Assembly: GCF_034366625.1 (NCBI RefSeq)
Contig: NZ_JAXMIH010000020.1
Span: forward strand, 1 to 64,000
Reading direction: 5' to 3'
From: Prosthecobacter sp.
GTDB taxonomy: Bacteria > Verrucomicrobiota > Verrucomicrobiia > Verrucomicrobiales > Verrucomicrobiaceae
Length of the DNA stretch: 64,000 nt
The position numbers and the translations under genes were made by a program. The notes under the pieces were generated by a model, which saw only the letters and a program-made list of their open reading frames with translations, ran no database searches and was not told where the DNA came from. Shown here piece after piece: positions 57,537 through 64,000 of this stretch (positions are counted from its first letter, which is position 1; each line of letters begins with the position of its first letter).

Positions 57537-59987
57537 ATGAGTGACAACTCCTCCGCCAACCTAGATGACATCGAGTTCGGAGCGACCATGCGCGGGCACC
57601 AGTCGGGTGATCTTGCCTTTGGCCGTTTTGCGTTGAAGCGCGTGCTCGGCCGTGGCGGCATGGGGGTGGTCTGGCTGGCTGAAGACACGCTGCTAACCCG
57701 CGAAGTGGCACTCAAGTTCGCCCCCGACACGCTGCGCTCTGACGACGCGGCCATAGAGGAACTGAAAGGGGAGACACGGCGCGGGCAGGATCTGGCGCAT
57801 CCGAGCATTGTCAAAATTTTCGACTTTTTCCTCGATGAGCAGCATGCAGCGATCTGTATGGAGTATGTGGATGGTGACACGCTGGCCAGACTGCGCGTGC
57901 GCCAGCCGAACAAAGTTTTCGAGCCGCGCCAGGTCGTGCGCTGGGTGGTGCAGATGCTGGACGGGCTTTCCTACGCGCACCGCAGCGCGAAAATCGTTCA
58001 TCGTGATTTGAAGCCGCCGAATCTCATCATTAATTCCCAAGGCGATTTGAAGATCATGGACTTCGGCATTGCCCGCAGCATCCAAGATTCGATGGCCCGT
58101 GTAACCATCGCTGGCAATTCGACGGGCACGCTTGCCTACATGAGCCCGCAACAAGCGGCAGGCAGGTCGGCCAGCATTTCGGATGACATCTATTCGCTGG
58201 GCAGCACCCTCTATGAGCTTTTTACAGGGAAGCCACCCTTTCACAGTGGTGATTTCAGCCGCCAGATCCGGGAAGAAATCCCTCCCGCCATTTGCGAACG
58301 ACGAATTGAGTTCGGTCTGACAAACACTGAGACATTCCCTTCCGAATGGGAGGATGTGATCCTGCGTTGCCTGGAGAAACAACCTGAACTCAGGCCTGCC
58401 ACGGTGGAAGATGTGCGCACGCTGCTGGGACTCGGCGGCGGCTTGCATGCCCCTTCACTCTCCCCATCTGCCTTTGGCGAGCCTGCGGTAACAAATCAGC
58501 AGGCGCTGGTTGCAGACACCGGCATGTCTGCGACCGCGATTTCAGCCGCAGGCAAGGCAGTCACGGTTCGTGCCAACAGTGCGCTGTCACCACTGACGAT
58601 GGGGCAGCCATCGGCACAACGGAGCGCTGAAACGACAAAGCCGCAGGCTATGAGTGGCCCGCAGACTCGGAAACGCCCCCCTACATGGCTGCTGGCCGTA
58701 GCAGCGCTGGGGCTCGTTGGGGCAGTTGTTTTCATGTGGCCCGGTAAAAAAATCAGTCGGTCAGACTCCAATAAAACGGCAGTTGTGGATGACAAACACG
58801 CTGTGGACCAAGACAAAACACCGGAGCCGTCAGACAAACCCGGCATGCCCCCTGCCAAGCCTGCCTTGGGCCTGTTGGTGCCAGATGGCTATGCCACCAT
58901 CAAACTTGCTCTGGCCGCCGCCAAAGCCGGGGATACGATCCGTATCAAACCCGGCAGGTATGAAGAGCGGGTGAGTTTGCTTGATGGAGTGTCTTTGGAG
59001 GCTGCCGGGCCTGGTGGAGAGGACGTCCTTATCAGCGTGAACGGTACAGAGGGGAGTGCGCTGGAGGCGGAAAAACTGAAAACTCTCATCAAGATCAAGG
59101 GCCTGGTCTTTGCGCATGGGGAGGAGGGGGGCGGCACCGCAGCGGTGGCCAGCATTCTTTCCAGCAACGTGACATTTGAGGATTGCGTGTTTGAAAGCGG
59201 CCTTGGCGACGGCGTGCGTGTGGAGGGCAGCAGCAACGTCACCTTCCAGGGATGCACAGCGCAAAAAAATCAAGGTTCAGGCTTCTACATCGCCCGTGGG
59301 GCCAAGGTGACCATGAAGGGCTGCAAATCCATCAGCAATGGGACCGATGGACTGACTCTGGCCGGTCGCGCCACCAAAGCGGAGGTGACCGGTCTGGAGG
59401 CCATGCGCAATCAAAGCTGCGGGGTCAGCGTCCAACAGGGAGCGCTGCTCAAAGCCGAAACTCTGGCTGCCCGTGAAAACGTGCTCAACGGCCTCTATGT
59501 GGCGGATGCGGAGACTCGGGCTGAGGTCACCGGCGGCAGCCTCAGCCGCAATGGTTTTGTATTCACTGGCGGTGCCAGCAAAGGCACCGAAAGCGGCCAG
59601 GGGGGCGGAGGTCTCGTAGCGGAAGCAGGACCGGTGGTGGTGGTGGACGGCGCTGAAGTCGAGGGCAATGCCAAATCCGGCATGCAACTCATGGAATGTG
59701 CCACCGGCAGCAGTGTGCGGAACTGCATTGTCACGAGCAATCCGTATCGTGGTATCATGATCATCGGTGTGGCGGGACAGGAAGTTCTGTTTGAGGCCAA
59801 CAAGTGCCTGCGCGGCGGACAGCATGGCATCTCAGTCCAAGGCGAGGGTTTCCGGCCCAAGCTGCTGCGCAACCACTGCGCGCTTAACACGCAGAGCGGC
59901 ATCTTCATCTATGCCGGTGCGGTTCCCGTCCTGGAAGGAAACACCTTCGAGGGCAACGGCAAAGAAGTCGAAACTTCCACCCCCTGA
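57537..59987 (+). CDS. Receptor-like Ser/Thr protein kinase with beta-helix ectodomain
   Basis: An 816-residue protein. The kinase domain (about 30-300) has G-R-G-G-M-G-V-V (38-45), Lys 60 in V-A-L-K, H-R-D-L-K-P (155-160), D-F-G (175-177) and the activation-end S-P-Q-Q-A, so all catalytic residues are present. A Ser/Thr/Pro-rich linker and one membrane helix (T-W-L-L-A-V-A-A-L-G-L-V-G-A-V-V-F, about 383-400) follow. The outer part (about 440-816) is a right-handed parallel beta helix (I-K-L-A-L-A-A-A-K-A-G-D-T-I-R-I-K-P-G and many N-G-x-x repeats), as in NosD/pectate-lyase folds, possibly a sugar or surface sensor. Substrates may be the FHA proteins nearby. Confidence 0.92.
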   Translation: MSDNSSANLDDIEFGATMRGHQSGDLAFGRFALKRVLGRGGMGVVWLAEDTLLTREVALKFAPDTLRSDDAAIEELKGETRRGQDLAHPSIVKIFDFFLDEQHAAICMEYVDGDTLARLRVRQPNKVFEPRQVVRWVVQMLDGLSYAHRSAKIVHRDLKPPNLIINSQGDLKIMDFGIARSIQDSMARVTIAGNSTGTLAYMSPQQAAGRSASISDDIYSLGSTLYELFTGKPPFHSGDFSRQIREEIPPAICERRIEFGLTNTETFPSEWEDVILRCLEKQPELRPATVEDVRTLLGLGGGLHAPSLSPSAFGEPAVTNQQALVADTGMSATAISAAGKAVTVRANSALSPLTMGQPSAQRSAETTKPQAMSGPQTRKRPPTWLLAVAALGLVGAVVFMWPGKKISRSDSNKTAVVDDKHAVDQDKTPEPSDKPGMPPAKPALGLLVPDGYATIKLALAAAKAGDTIRIKPGRYEERVSLLDGVSLEAAGPGGEDVLISVNGTEGSALEAEKLKTLIKIKGLVFAHGEEGGGTAAVASILSSNVTFEDCVFESGLGDGVRVEGSSNVTFQGCTAQKNQGSGFYIARGAKVTMKGCKSISNGTDGLTLAGRATKAEVTGLEAMRNQSCGVSVQQGALLKAETLAARENVLNGLYVADAETRAEVTGGSLSRNGFVFTGGASKGTESGQGGGGLVAEAGPVVVVDGAEVEGNAKSGMQLMECATGSSVRNCIVTSNPYRGIMIIGVAGQEVLFEANKCLRGGQHGISVQGEGFRPKLLRNHCALNTQSGIFIYAGAVPVLEGNTFEGNGKEVETSTP

Positions 59988-59999
59988 CCTCCTTTCCGT

Positions 60000-61370
60000 T
60001 CAATCAACCAGCTTCACCACCGGCTTTGGACGCATGGCCGTGTTGGTGATGGAGACTGCATTCTCAGTGAAAATCTTGCCGCCGGGAGTGGTGGTGGAGG
60101 GTTGCAGTCCGGTCTCATTCCAAGAGATCCCCCCCTTCGCAAACATCATGCCCGTGGTCAACGTGAGGACTCCGCCGCCTTTGAGCGTGACAATGTCGGT
60201 CCCTTGTTCCTGCCCTTCGTTTTTTTGAGAAACGACGAGCTGCAACACACCTTTGCCATAAGTTTTGCTACCTTGGCTGGCAGCCCGTTGAGGAATGTTC
60301 ATCACCAGTGCTGCGATGAAGATTTCGGATGCGCTTGCCGTTCCCTCATCCTGGAGGATCGATATCTGGGCCGGTTTGATCAGCGCGGGTTTTTCGGCCA
60401 GGAACGTCCGGTTCGGAAAGCCACGTTCGACAACCGTGACGATCTCCGCGCCTGTGTCGAGAAACAAAGAAGCCAGCTCCACCGCCGCCATGAGAGAACC
60501 ACCTTGGTTGCCTCGCAGATCCACGGTCATGAGCCGGGTCGTCGTCTGACTGGCCAGCGCCTGGCTGACCTGGGCTCCAATACCAGGCTCGAACCGACGC
60601 ACCCGTAGCACGACCCCGCCTGTGTCTTGATCGATCAGAAAGGCAGGCGCGGCGGTTCCAGCCTCACGGATGACGGGTAGCAATTGCGCACGGCCGGTAC
60701 TTTTTTCGATCCGCAGGTTCACCGGCGTTCCAGGCGGCCCTTTGATCCGCGTGGCAAGCAAGTCCACAGACTCTCCTTTCACTGGTCGGCCATCGACAGA
60801 AATCAGTTTGTCCCCAGGACGAATGCCGGACAAAGCAGCAACGCTGTCAGGAAAAGGGTAACAGTAATAGGAACCGTCCCGCTCTTTCAGACTCATGCCG
60901 ATGCCGCTGCCCGGCGTGGCGCGCGCTTTGTCTATACGCGCCGCATCGTCGGTGGTCTCATAACGCGTGTAGGGATCAATTGTCCGGCAATAGGCAGCCA
61001 GCGCTGCCTCCGCCAGTTCCGCAGGCGTCAGGCGCTGTCCTGGCAGCACTGCGAGCTGAGACAAATGTGCGCGGGCTCCCTGAACCGCCTCAGCCTCTGT
61101 TTTTTGAGTCAGGTCAGGTGGTGGAGGAGCATCCGCACCCGGTGCGGCACCAGCTTTGTGAAGCTCCGCCAAAGCCCGGGTCATCACCACGGGGACAGTC
61201 AGCGGGTAGTAGCAGCGCTTTTCGATGACACTGGAGCACTCGTGCAGGATCTCCACCGCAGCTCCTAGCTCCCGATCATCCACCTGCGCGCGCGCATGGG
61301 ATGTCGTGAACAAAACACCCGCCAACGTCACCGCCAGCACCCATGTGTTGCGGTGGCCGTTGCCCGTCAT
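60000..61370 (-). CDS. S41 family C-terminal processing protease with PDZ domain
   Basis: A 456-residue secreted protease: signal peptide (F-T-T-S-H-A-R-A-Q), helical N-terminal region, PDZ domain at about 157-225 (G-I-G-M-S-L-K-E-R, G-I-R-P-G-D-K-L-I-S-V-D-G-R-P-V) and catalytic core with the Ser/Lys dyad: Ser 346 in E-G-T-A-S-A-S-E-I-F and Lys 373 in S-K-T-Y-G-K-G. Such enzymes cleave C-termini of secreted or envelope proteins. It is coupled by ATGA to the small lipoprotein gene upstream and is convergent with the kinase gene, 12 bases from its end. Confidence 0.92.
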   Translation of the reverse strand: MTGNGHRNTWVLAVTLAGVLFTTSHARAQVDDRELGAAVEILHECSSVIEKRCYYPLTVPVVMTRALAELHKAGAAPGADAPPPPDLTQKTEAEAVQGARAHLSQLAVLPGQRLTPAELAEAALAAYCRTIDPYTRYETTDDAARIDKARATPGSGIGMSLKERDGSYYCYPFPDSVAALSGIRPGDKLISVDGRPVKGESVDLLATRIKGPPGTPVNLRIEKSTGRAQLLPVIREAGTAAPAFLIDQDTGGVVLRVRRFEPGIGAQVSQALASQTTTRLMTVDLRGNQGGSLMAAVELASLFLDTGAEIVTVVERGFPNRTFLAEKPALIKPAQISILQDEGTASASEIFIAALVMNIPQRAASQGSKTYGKGVLQLVVSQKNEGQEQGTDIVTLKGGGVLTLTTGMMFAKGGISWNETGLQPSTTTPGGKIFTENAVSITNTAMRPKPVVKLVD

Positions 61371-61618
61371 TGCTGGTTGCTGAGGCGCGTACGCTCAGAT
61401 TGCAGAGAGTTCGAGCGCTGCTTCTGGCTGTAATTATCTCCCTCAAGGTGGTGCAGTTCTCTCCGTCGCTGATCGATACGGACATCCGCTTTTGACTGAG
61501 ACCAGCCAAACAGTCCGCCTTGAGACGGATCACCGGTGGTCTCACAACTGGTGAGCGTCATCGCACAGAAGGAAAGAAGCAGGCAGGAAAGCAGGGTGTG
61601 TGTCATGATGAGTTTCAT
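61367..61618 (-). CDS. Small lipoprotein coupled to the S41 protease
   Basis: An 83-residue lipoprotein (lipobox T-L-T-S-C, Cys 25) whose mature part is a polar helix rich in Arg, Gln and Ser (R-I-D-Q-R-R-R-E-L-H-H-L-E), probably a coiled coil. Its stop overlaps the protease start as ATGA, so the two are translationally coupled; a glycine-zipper lipoprotein gene lies 43 bases upstream. It may be a protease partner or adaptor, by context only. Confidence 0.65.
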   Translation of the reverse strand: MKLIMTHTLLSCLLLSFCAMTLTSCETTGDPSQGGLFGWSQSKADVRIDQRRRELHHLEGDNYSQKQRSNSLQSERTRLSNQQ

Positions 61619-61661
61619 TGAGGTGGATGAAAAGGCGTGACCGACGCAGCGAAACCCCGGA

Positions 61662-62285
61662 TCAGACATCAATCTCACGGTTCAGGCTGGCCAGACGGTC
61701 GTAATTGCTGGACATCGAACTCCGGGTGCTCTTCAAACTGATGACTTCCTGCTTCAGCCCGGAGCTGGAGGATTCTCCCAGAACTTCCTGCTGGAGTTTG
61801 ATCTCGCTGTCCACCTTCTTCATCTCACGCGTAGATTCATTCTGGAGCTTGATGATCTCGGCCTTCTTCTGTTGAAGCACCCGTGTGTTGCCAGAAGATT
61901 TGGCGCTGGCGATTTCAGAACGCAGCTTCGTGATGTTGGCACTCAGACTGCTGTTGTAGTTGCGTGCTTTCTGGTTGGTCGCACGCGCCTGGGAGATGCA
62001 GGCGTCAAGCCACTGTTCGGTGGAGGCATAGTTCGCTTTTTTCTTGGCCACATGATTGCCATAGGCAAGTCCGCCCGCAGTGCCTGCTGCCAGGCCGATG
62101 AGAGCACCGCGACCCGCATTGCCAGAAAGGGAACCAATGGCGGCTCCTGCCAGCGCACCGAGAATGGCACCGCCCAGAGCGCCTTCCGTGCGGGTGCGTG
62201 TGCCATCATTCTTGATATTGGTACAACTGCCCAGCATGGCGGCCAGAAGAACTGCGACGGTGAAGCGGGTAGTATGGGTGCTCAT
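61662..62285 (-). CDS. Glycine-zipper coiled-coil lipoprotein
   Basis: A 207-residue lipoprotein (lipobox M-L-G-S-C, Cys 21). Residues of about 35-75 are a glycine zipper (G-A-L-G-G-A-I-L-G-A-L-A-G-A-A-I-G, G-R-G-A-L-I-G-L-A-A-G-T-A-G-G-L), and the remaining 120 form a long coiled coil (L-S-A-N-I-T-K-L-R-S-E-I-A-S-A, E-M-K-K-V-D-S-E-I-K-L-Q-Q-E). The zipper resembles that of 4151-4657, but there is no Tyr-rich tail. It is the first gene of the leftward operon with the small lipoprotein and the S41 protease, divergent from the FHA-ABC gene. Confidence 0.75.
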   Translation of the reverse strand: MSTHTTRFTVAVLLAAMLGSCTNIKNDGTRTRTEGALGGAILGALAGAAIGSLSGNAGRGALIGLAAGTAGGLAYGNHVAKKKANYASTEQWLDACISQARATNQKARNYNSSLSANITKLRSEIASAKSSGNTRVLQQKKAEIIKLQNESTREMKKVDSEIKLQQEVLGESSSSGLKQEVISLKSTRSSMSSNYDRLASLNREIDV

Positions 62286-62442
62286 GGTGATAGTTTTTTG
62301 AGAAGTTAAGGAATAAAATCATAATTGAGTTTGATTGACCAGCGATTTTCTTGCTGCTTGTAAAAAACAACAGCAGAACCAAATCTGCCTCGCCCGATCA
62401 GAAAGCGCGGCCTGAAGCTGCTCATAGTCACCACCCTCAGTC

Positions 62443-64000
62443 ATGAAAGGCCACATCTCTGTCTGTGCCGGCGGCTCGCCTGCAGATCACTACACTCTCA
62501 GCTCAGCTCCGCTGAAAATGGGATCTTCCCCTGACTGCGAATTGAGCAGTCCCGGCATGCTGCCAGAGCATGCCCGGCTCGTCTGGGACCAGCGTTCCGC
62601 CACCTGGGTGCTCACAGCAGCCTCGGCCATCGCCGGGCGCTCCATTCGCATCAATGGAACATCCGTCAGCGCACCCGCTTATCTTCAGCACGGTGACATC
62701 ATTGAGATGCCTGATGTTTACATCCGATTTCAACGTGTGCCTGACGCCCCCGTCTTTCGTGGGCAGCCTATTGAAGAGCTGCGGCTTGCCAAATTAACGC
62801 GAGTGCTCATCGGGCGCAGCTCCGGCGAAGCTGATGATCCTGACAAACTGTCTCTGGATGCCACAGATGCAGCCATTTCACGCGAGCATGTGCTACTGGA
62901 AAAAGATGCCCCGGGCGACTGGAGCGCGACCGATAAAAGCCAGGCAGGCACGCCGCTAAACGATCAATTTTTCCTCCAGAAAAAGCTGCAGGTGGGTGAC
63001 CGCATGCGGGTGGGCAGCTACACCTTTGAATTCACCGGTCATTCGCTGCGCCGTGTCCCCCGGCAGACGGGCGGACAGGTCAAGTCCCGTGGCATCGCCG
63101 TCACGCTGAAATCAGGCCGCACCATTCTGAAAGATGTCACGCTGGACATTGAGCGCTGCACTTTCGTCGGCATCGTGGGCGGCAGCGGCCAGGGGAAATC
63201 CACCCTGCTCAATGCCCTCTGTGGCATCAACCCTGCCACCTACGGGTCTGTTTACATCAACGACGTGCCTTTGAATGACACCCGCCAGATGGCCGCCGCA
63301 GGCATCGGCTTCGTGCCGCAGGATGACATCGTCCACATGGAGATCACCGTGGAACAGGCGCTGCATTTCAGTGCGCGGCTGCGGCTGCCACCGGAAACGC
63401 CACAACGCGCCATCGACAGCCTGGTGGATGAAACCATCGGGCGGCTCGGACTCGCCGAGCACCGCACCAAGCGCATCTCCCAGCTCTCCGGCGGCCAGCG
63501 CAAACGTGTCAGTATCGCCACAGAGCTGCTGTCTAGACCCTCGGTGCTGTTTCTTGATGAGCCCTCCTCCGGTCTCGACCCGGCCACCGAATTCTCTCTT
63601 ATGAGCCTGCTTAACAGCCTGGCAAAAACCTGCACCGTGGTCTGCACCACGCACGTTCTCGAAAACGCGCAGCTTTTTGACAAGCTCATCTTCGTCCAGG
63701 ACGGACACGTGGTCTGTGACGTCGAGACAGAGCATGCGGATGCCAGGAAAGATGAAACGCCCATCGATCTCGATGACACTCACAGCCGGTCCATCACCAA
63801 CAGTTCCGAATTCCGGCTGCGTTCGGCTTCGGAAATGGCGCTGGAATACTTTGGGATGACCAGCCTGCTCAAAATATATCAACTTTTCGCCAAAAGCCGG
63901 GACGAAGGGGGAAAAAGCGGAGCGGAATGGTTGCAGGAATTCAAGCAACGCCATGGACACGTCCTCCGGCCCGACTTTGGCAGTCCAGTCACGGAGGTGT
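62443..64000 (+). CDS. FHA-domain ABC transporter ATP-binding protein (3' end outside window)
   Basis: The frame runs open from the ATG at 62443 to the window edge, about 519 codons. The N-terminal 200 residues contain two FHA-like segments (L-I-G-R-S-S-G with I-S-R-E-H-V-L at about 123-155 being the best), then an ABC ATPase: Walker A G-G-S-G-Q-G-K-S (246-253), signature L-S-G-G-Q-R-K-R (348-355) and Walker B V-L-F-L-D-E (368-373). The G-G-S-G-Q-G-K-S-T-L-L-N-A-L pattern and the L-x-L-P ATPase type resemble ABCG-like FHA transporters, whose membrane part would follow beyond the window. Phosphopeptide binding through the FHA domain suggests control by the Ser/Thr kinase at 57537. Confidence 0.88.
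   Translation, partial: MKGHISVCAGGSPADHYTLSSAPLKMGSSPDCELSSPGMLPEHARLVWDQRSATWVLTAASAIAGRSIRINGTSVSAPAYLQHGDIIEMPDVYIRFQRVPDAPVFRGQPIEELRLAKLTRVLIGRSSGEADDPDKLSLDATDAAISREHVLLEKDAPGDWSATDKSQAGTPLNDQFFLQKKLQVGDRMRVGSYTFEFTGHSLRRVPRQTGGQVKSRGIAVTLKSGRTILKDVTLDIERCTFVGIVGGSGQGKSTLLNALCGINPATYGSVYINDVPLNDTRQMAAAGIGFVPQDDIVHMEITVEQALHFSARLRLPPETPQRAIDSLVDETIGRLGLAEHRTKRISQLSGGQRKRVSIATELLSRPSVLFLDEPSSGLDPATEFSLMSLLNSLAKTCTVVCTTHVLENAQLFDKLIFVQDGHVVCDVETEHADARKDETPIDLDDTHSRSITNSSEFRLRSASEMALEYFGMTSLLKIYQLFAKSRDEGGKSGAEWLQEFKQRHGHVLRPDFGSPVTEV

Noticed and set aside
59420..59440. GGGGTCAG inside the kinase gene as another copy of the REP-like arm
   Set aside because: Only the short core matches, the rest of the arm and the inverted partner are missing, and it lies in a coding repeat.
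1..64000. CRISPR arrays, prophage or integrative element
   Set aside because: No regularly spaced direct repeats with unique spacers, no integrase, terminase or tail genes and no tRNA-flanked insertion were seen.

Overview
The window looks like a chromosomal fragment of a GC-rich member of the Verrucomicrobiota, most likely Verrucomicrobiaceae (Prosthecobacter/Verrucomicrobium-like). This is inferred from family content: a planctomycete-type cytochrome c/DUF1549 protein, a DUF1501 protein, a DUF1080 protein, Tat-exported Gfo/Idh/MocA oxidoreductase, Cys-type sulfatase, HemQ, a C-terminal-processing protease and many glycine-zipper lipoproteins. No rRNA, tRNA, CRISPR array, integrase or complete insertion sequence was seen.

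Layout. 1-8.5 kb: end of a PSD1-type cytochrome gene, phospholipid synthesis (cdsA, pgsA), a RidA-like protein, two lipoproteins, the site-2 protease rseP and a GT4 glycosyltransferase. 8.5-11 kb: a degraded accessory patch with a collagen-like protein, a REP-like inverted pair abutting a 5'-truncated FGE/sulfatase-modifying gene, a HEPN-like protein, a decayed copy of a GNAT gene and an orphan UPF0175 antitoxin-like gene. 11-13.6 kb: glpK translationally coupled to the intact GNAT gene. 14.4-28.2 kb: an exopolysaccharide locus (cNMP-binding histidine kinase, OPX export lipoprotein, outer-membrane barrel, initiating sugar transferase, hexapeptide protein, histidine kinase plus single-domain response regulator, flippase, pyruvyl transferase, CpsF/WecG and GT2 glycosyltransferases, two Wzz-type co-polymerases, ligase/polymerase).

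28.3-40.5 kb: catabolic secreted enzymes (DUF1080, two paralogous esterases, oxidoreductase, CocE hydrolase, TlpA thioredoxin, DUF1501, sulfatase). The two esterases are separated by an AT-rich island holding a small membrane lipoprotein whose frame runs into a PIN-domain ORF in the -1 frame across an A AAA AAG heptamer. A roughly 190-bp nested palindromic element bracketed by a 13-bp direct repeat lies between the DUF1501 and TlpA genes. 40.6-43.7 kb: a tightly packed operon (membrane protein, AlgJ/AlgX-like SGNH protein, MauE/DoxX-like protein, threonine aldolase). 43.7-45.2 kb: a Fic protein whose promoter carries phased AATCGTGCC repeats.

45.2-51.2 kb: CorC-like membrane protein, FmdB-like zinc ribbon, rpsN, hemQ-thiG, a Dabb lipoprotein and a PQQ-repeat protein. 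51.2-64 kb: a signalling and envelope locus containing an FHA protein with degenerate kinase-like domains, duplicated coiled-coil lipoproteins, small secreted proteins, a Ser/Thr kinase with a transmembrane segment and a beta-helix ectodomain, an S41 protease operon, and an FHA-ABC ATPase cut by the window end. Function assignments rest on motifs and remembered family features; no database search was possible.
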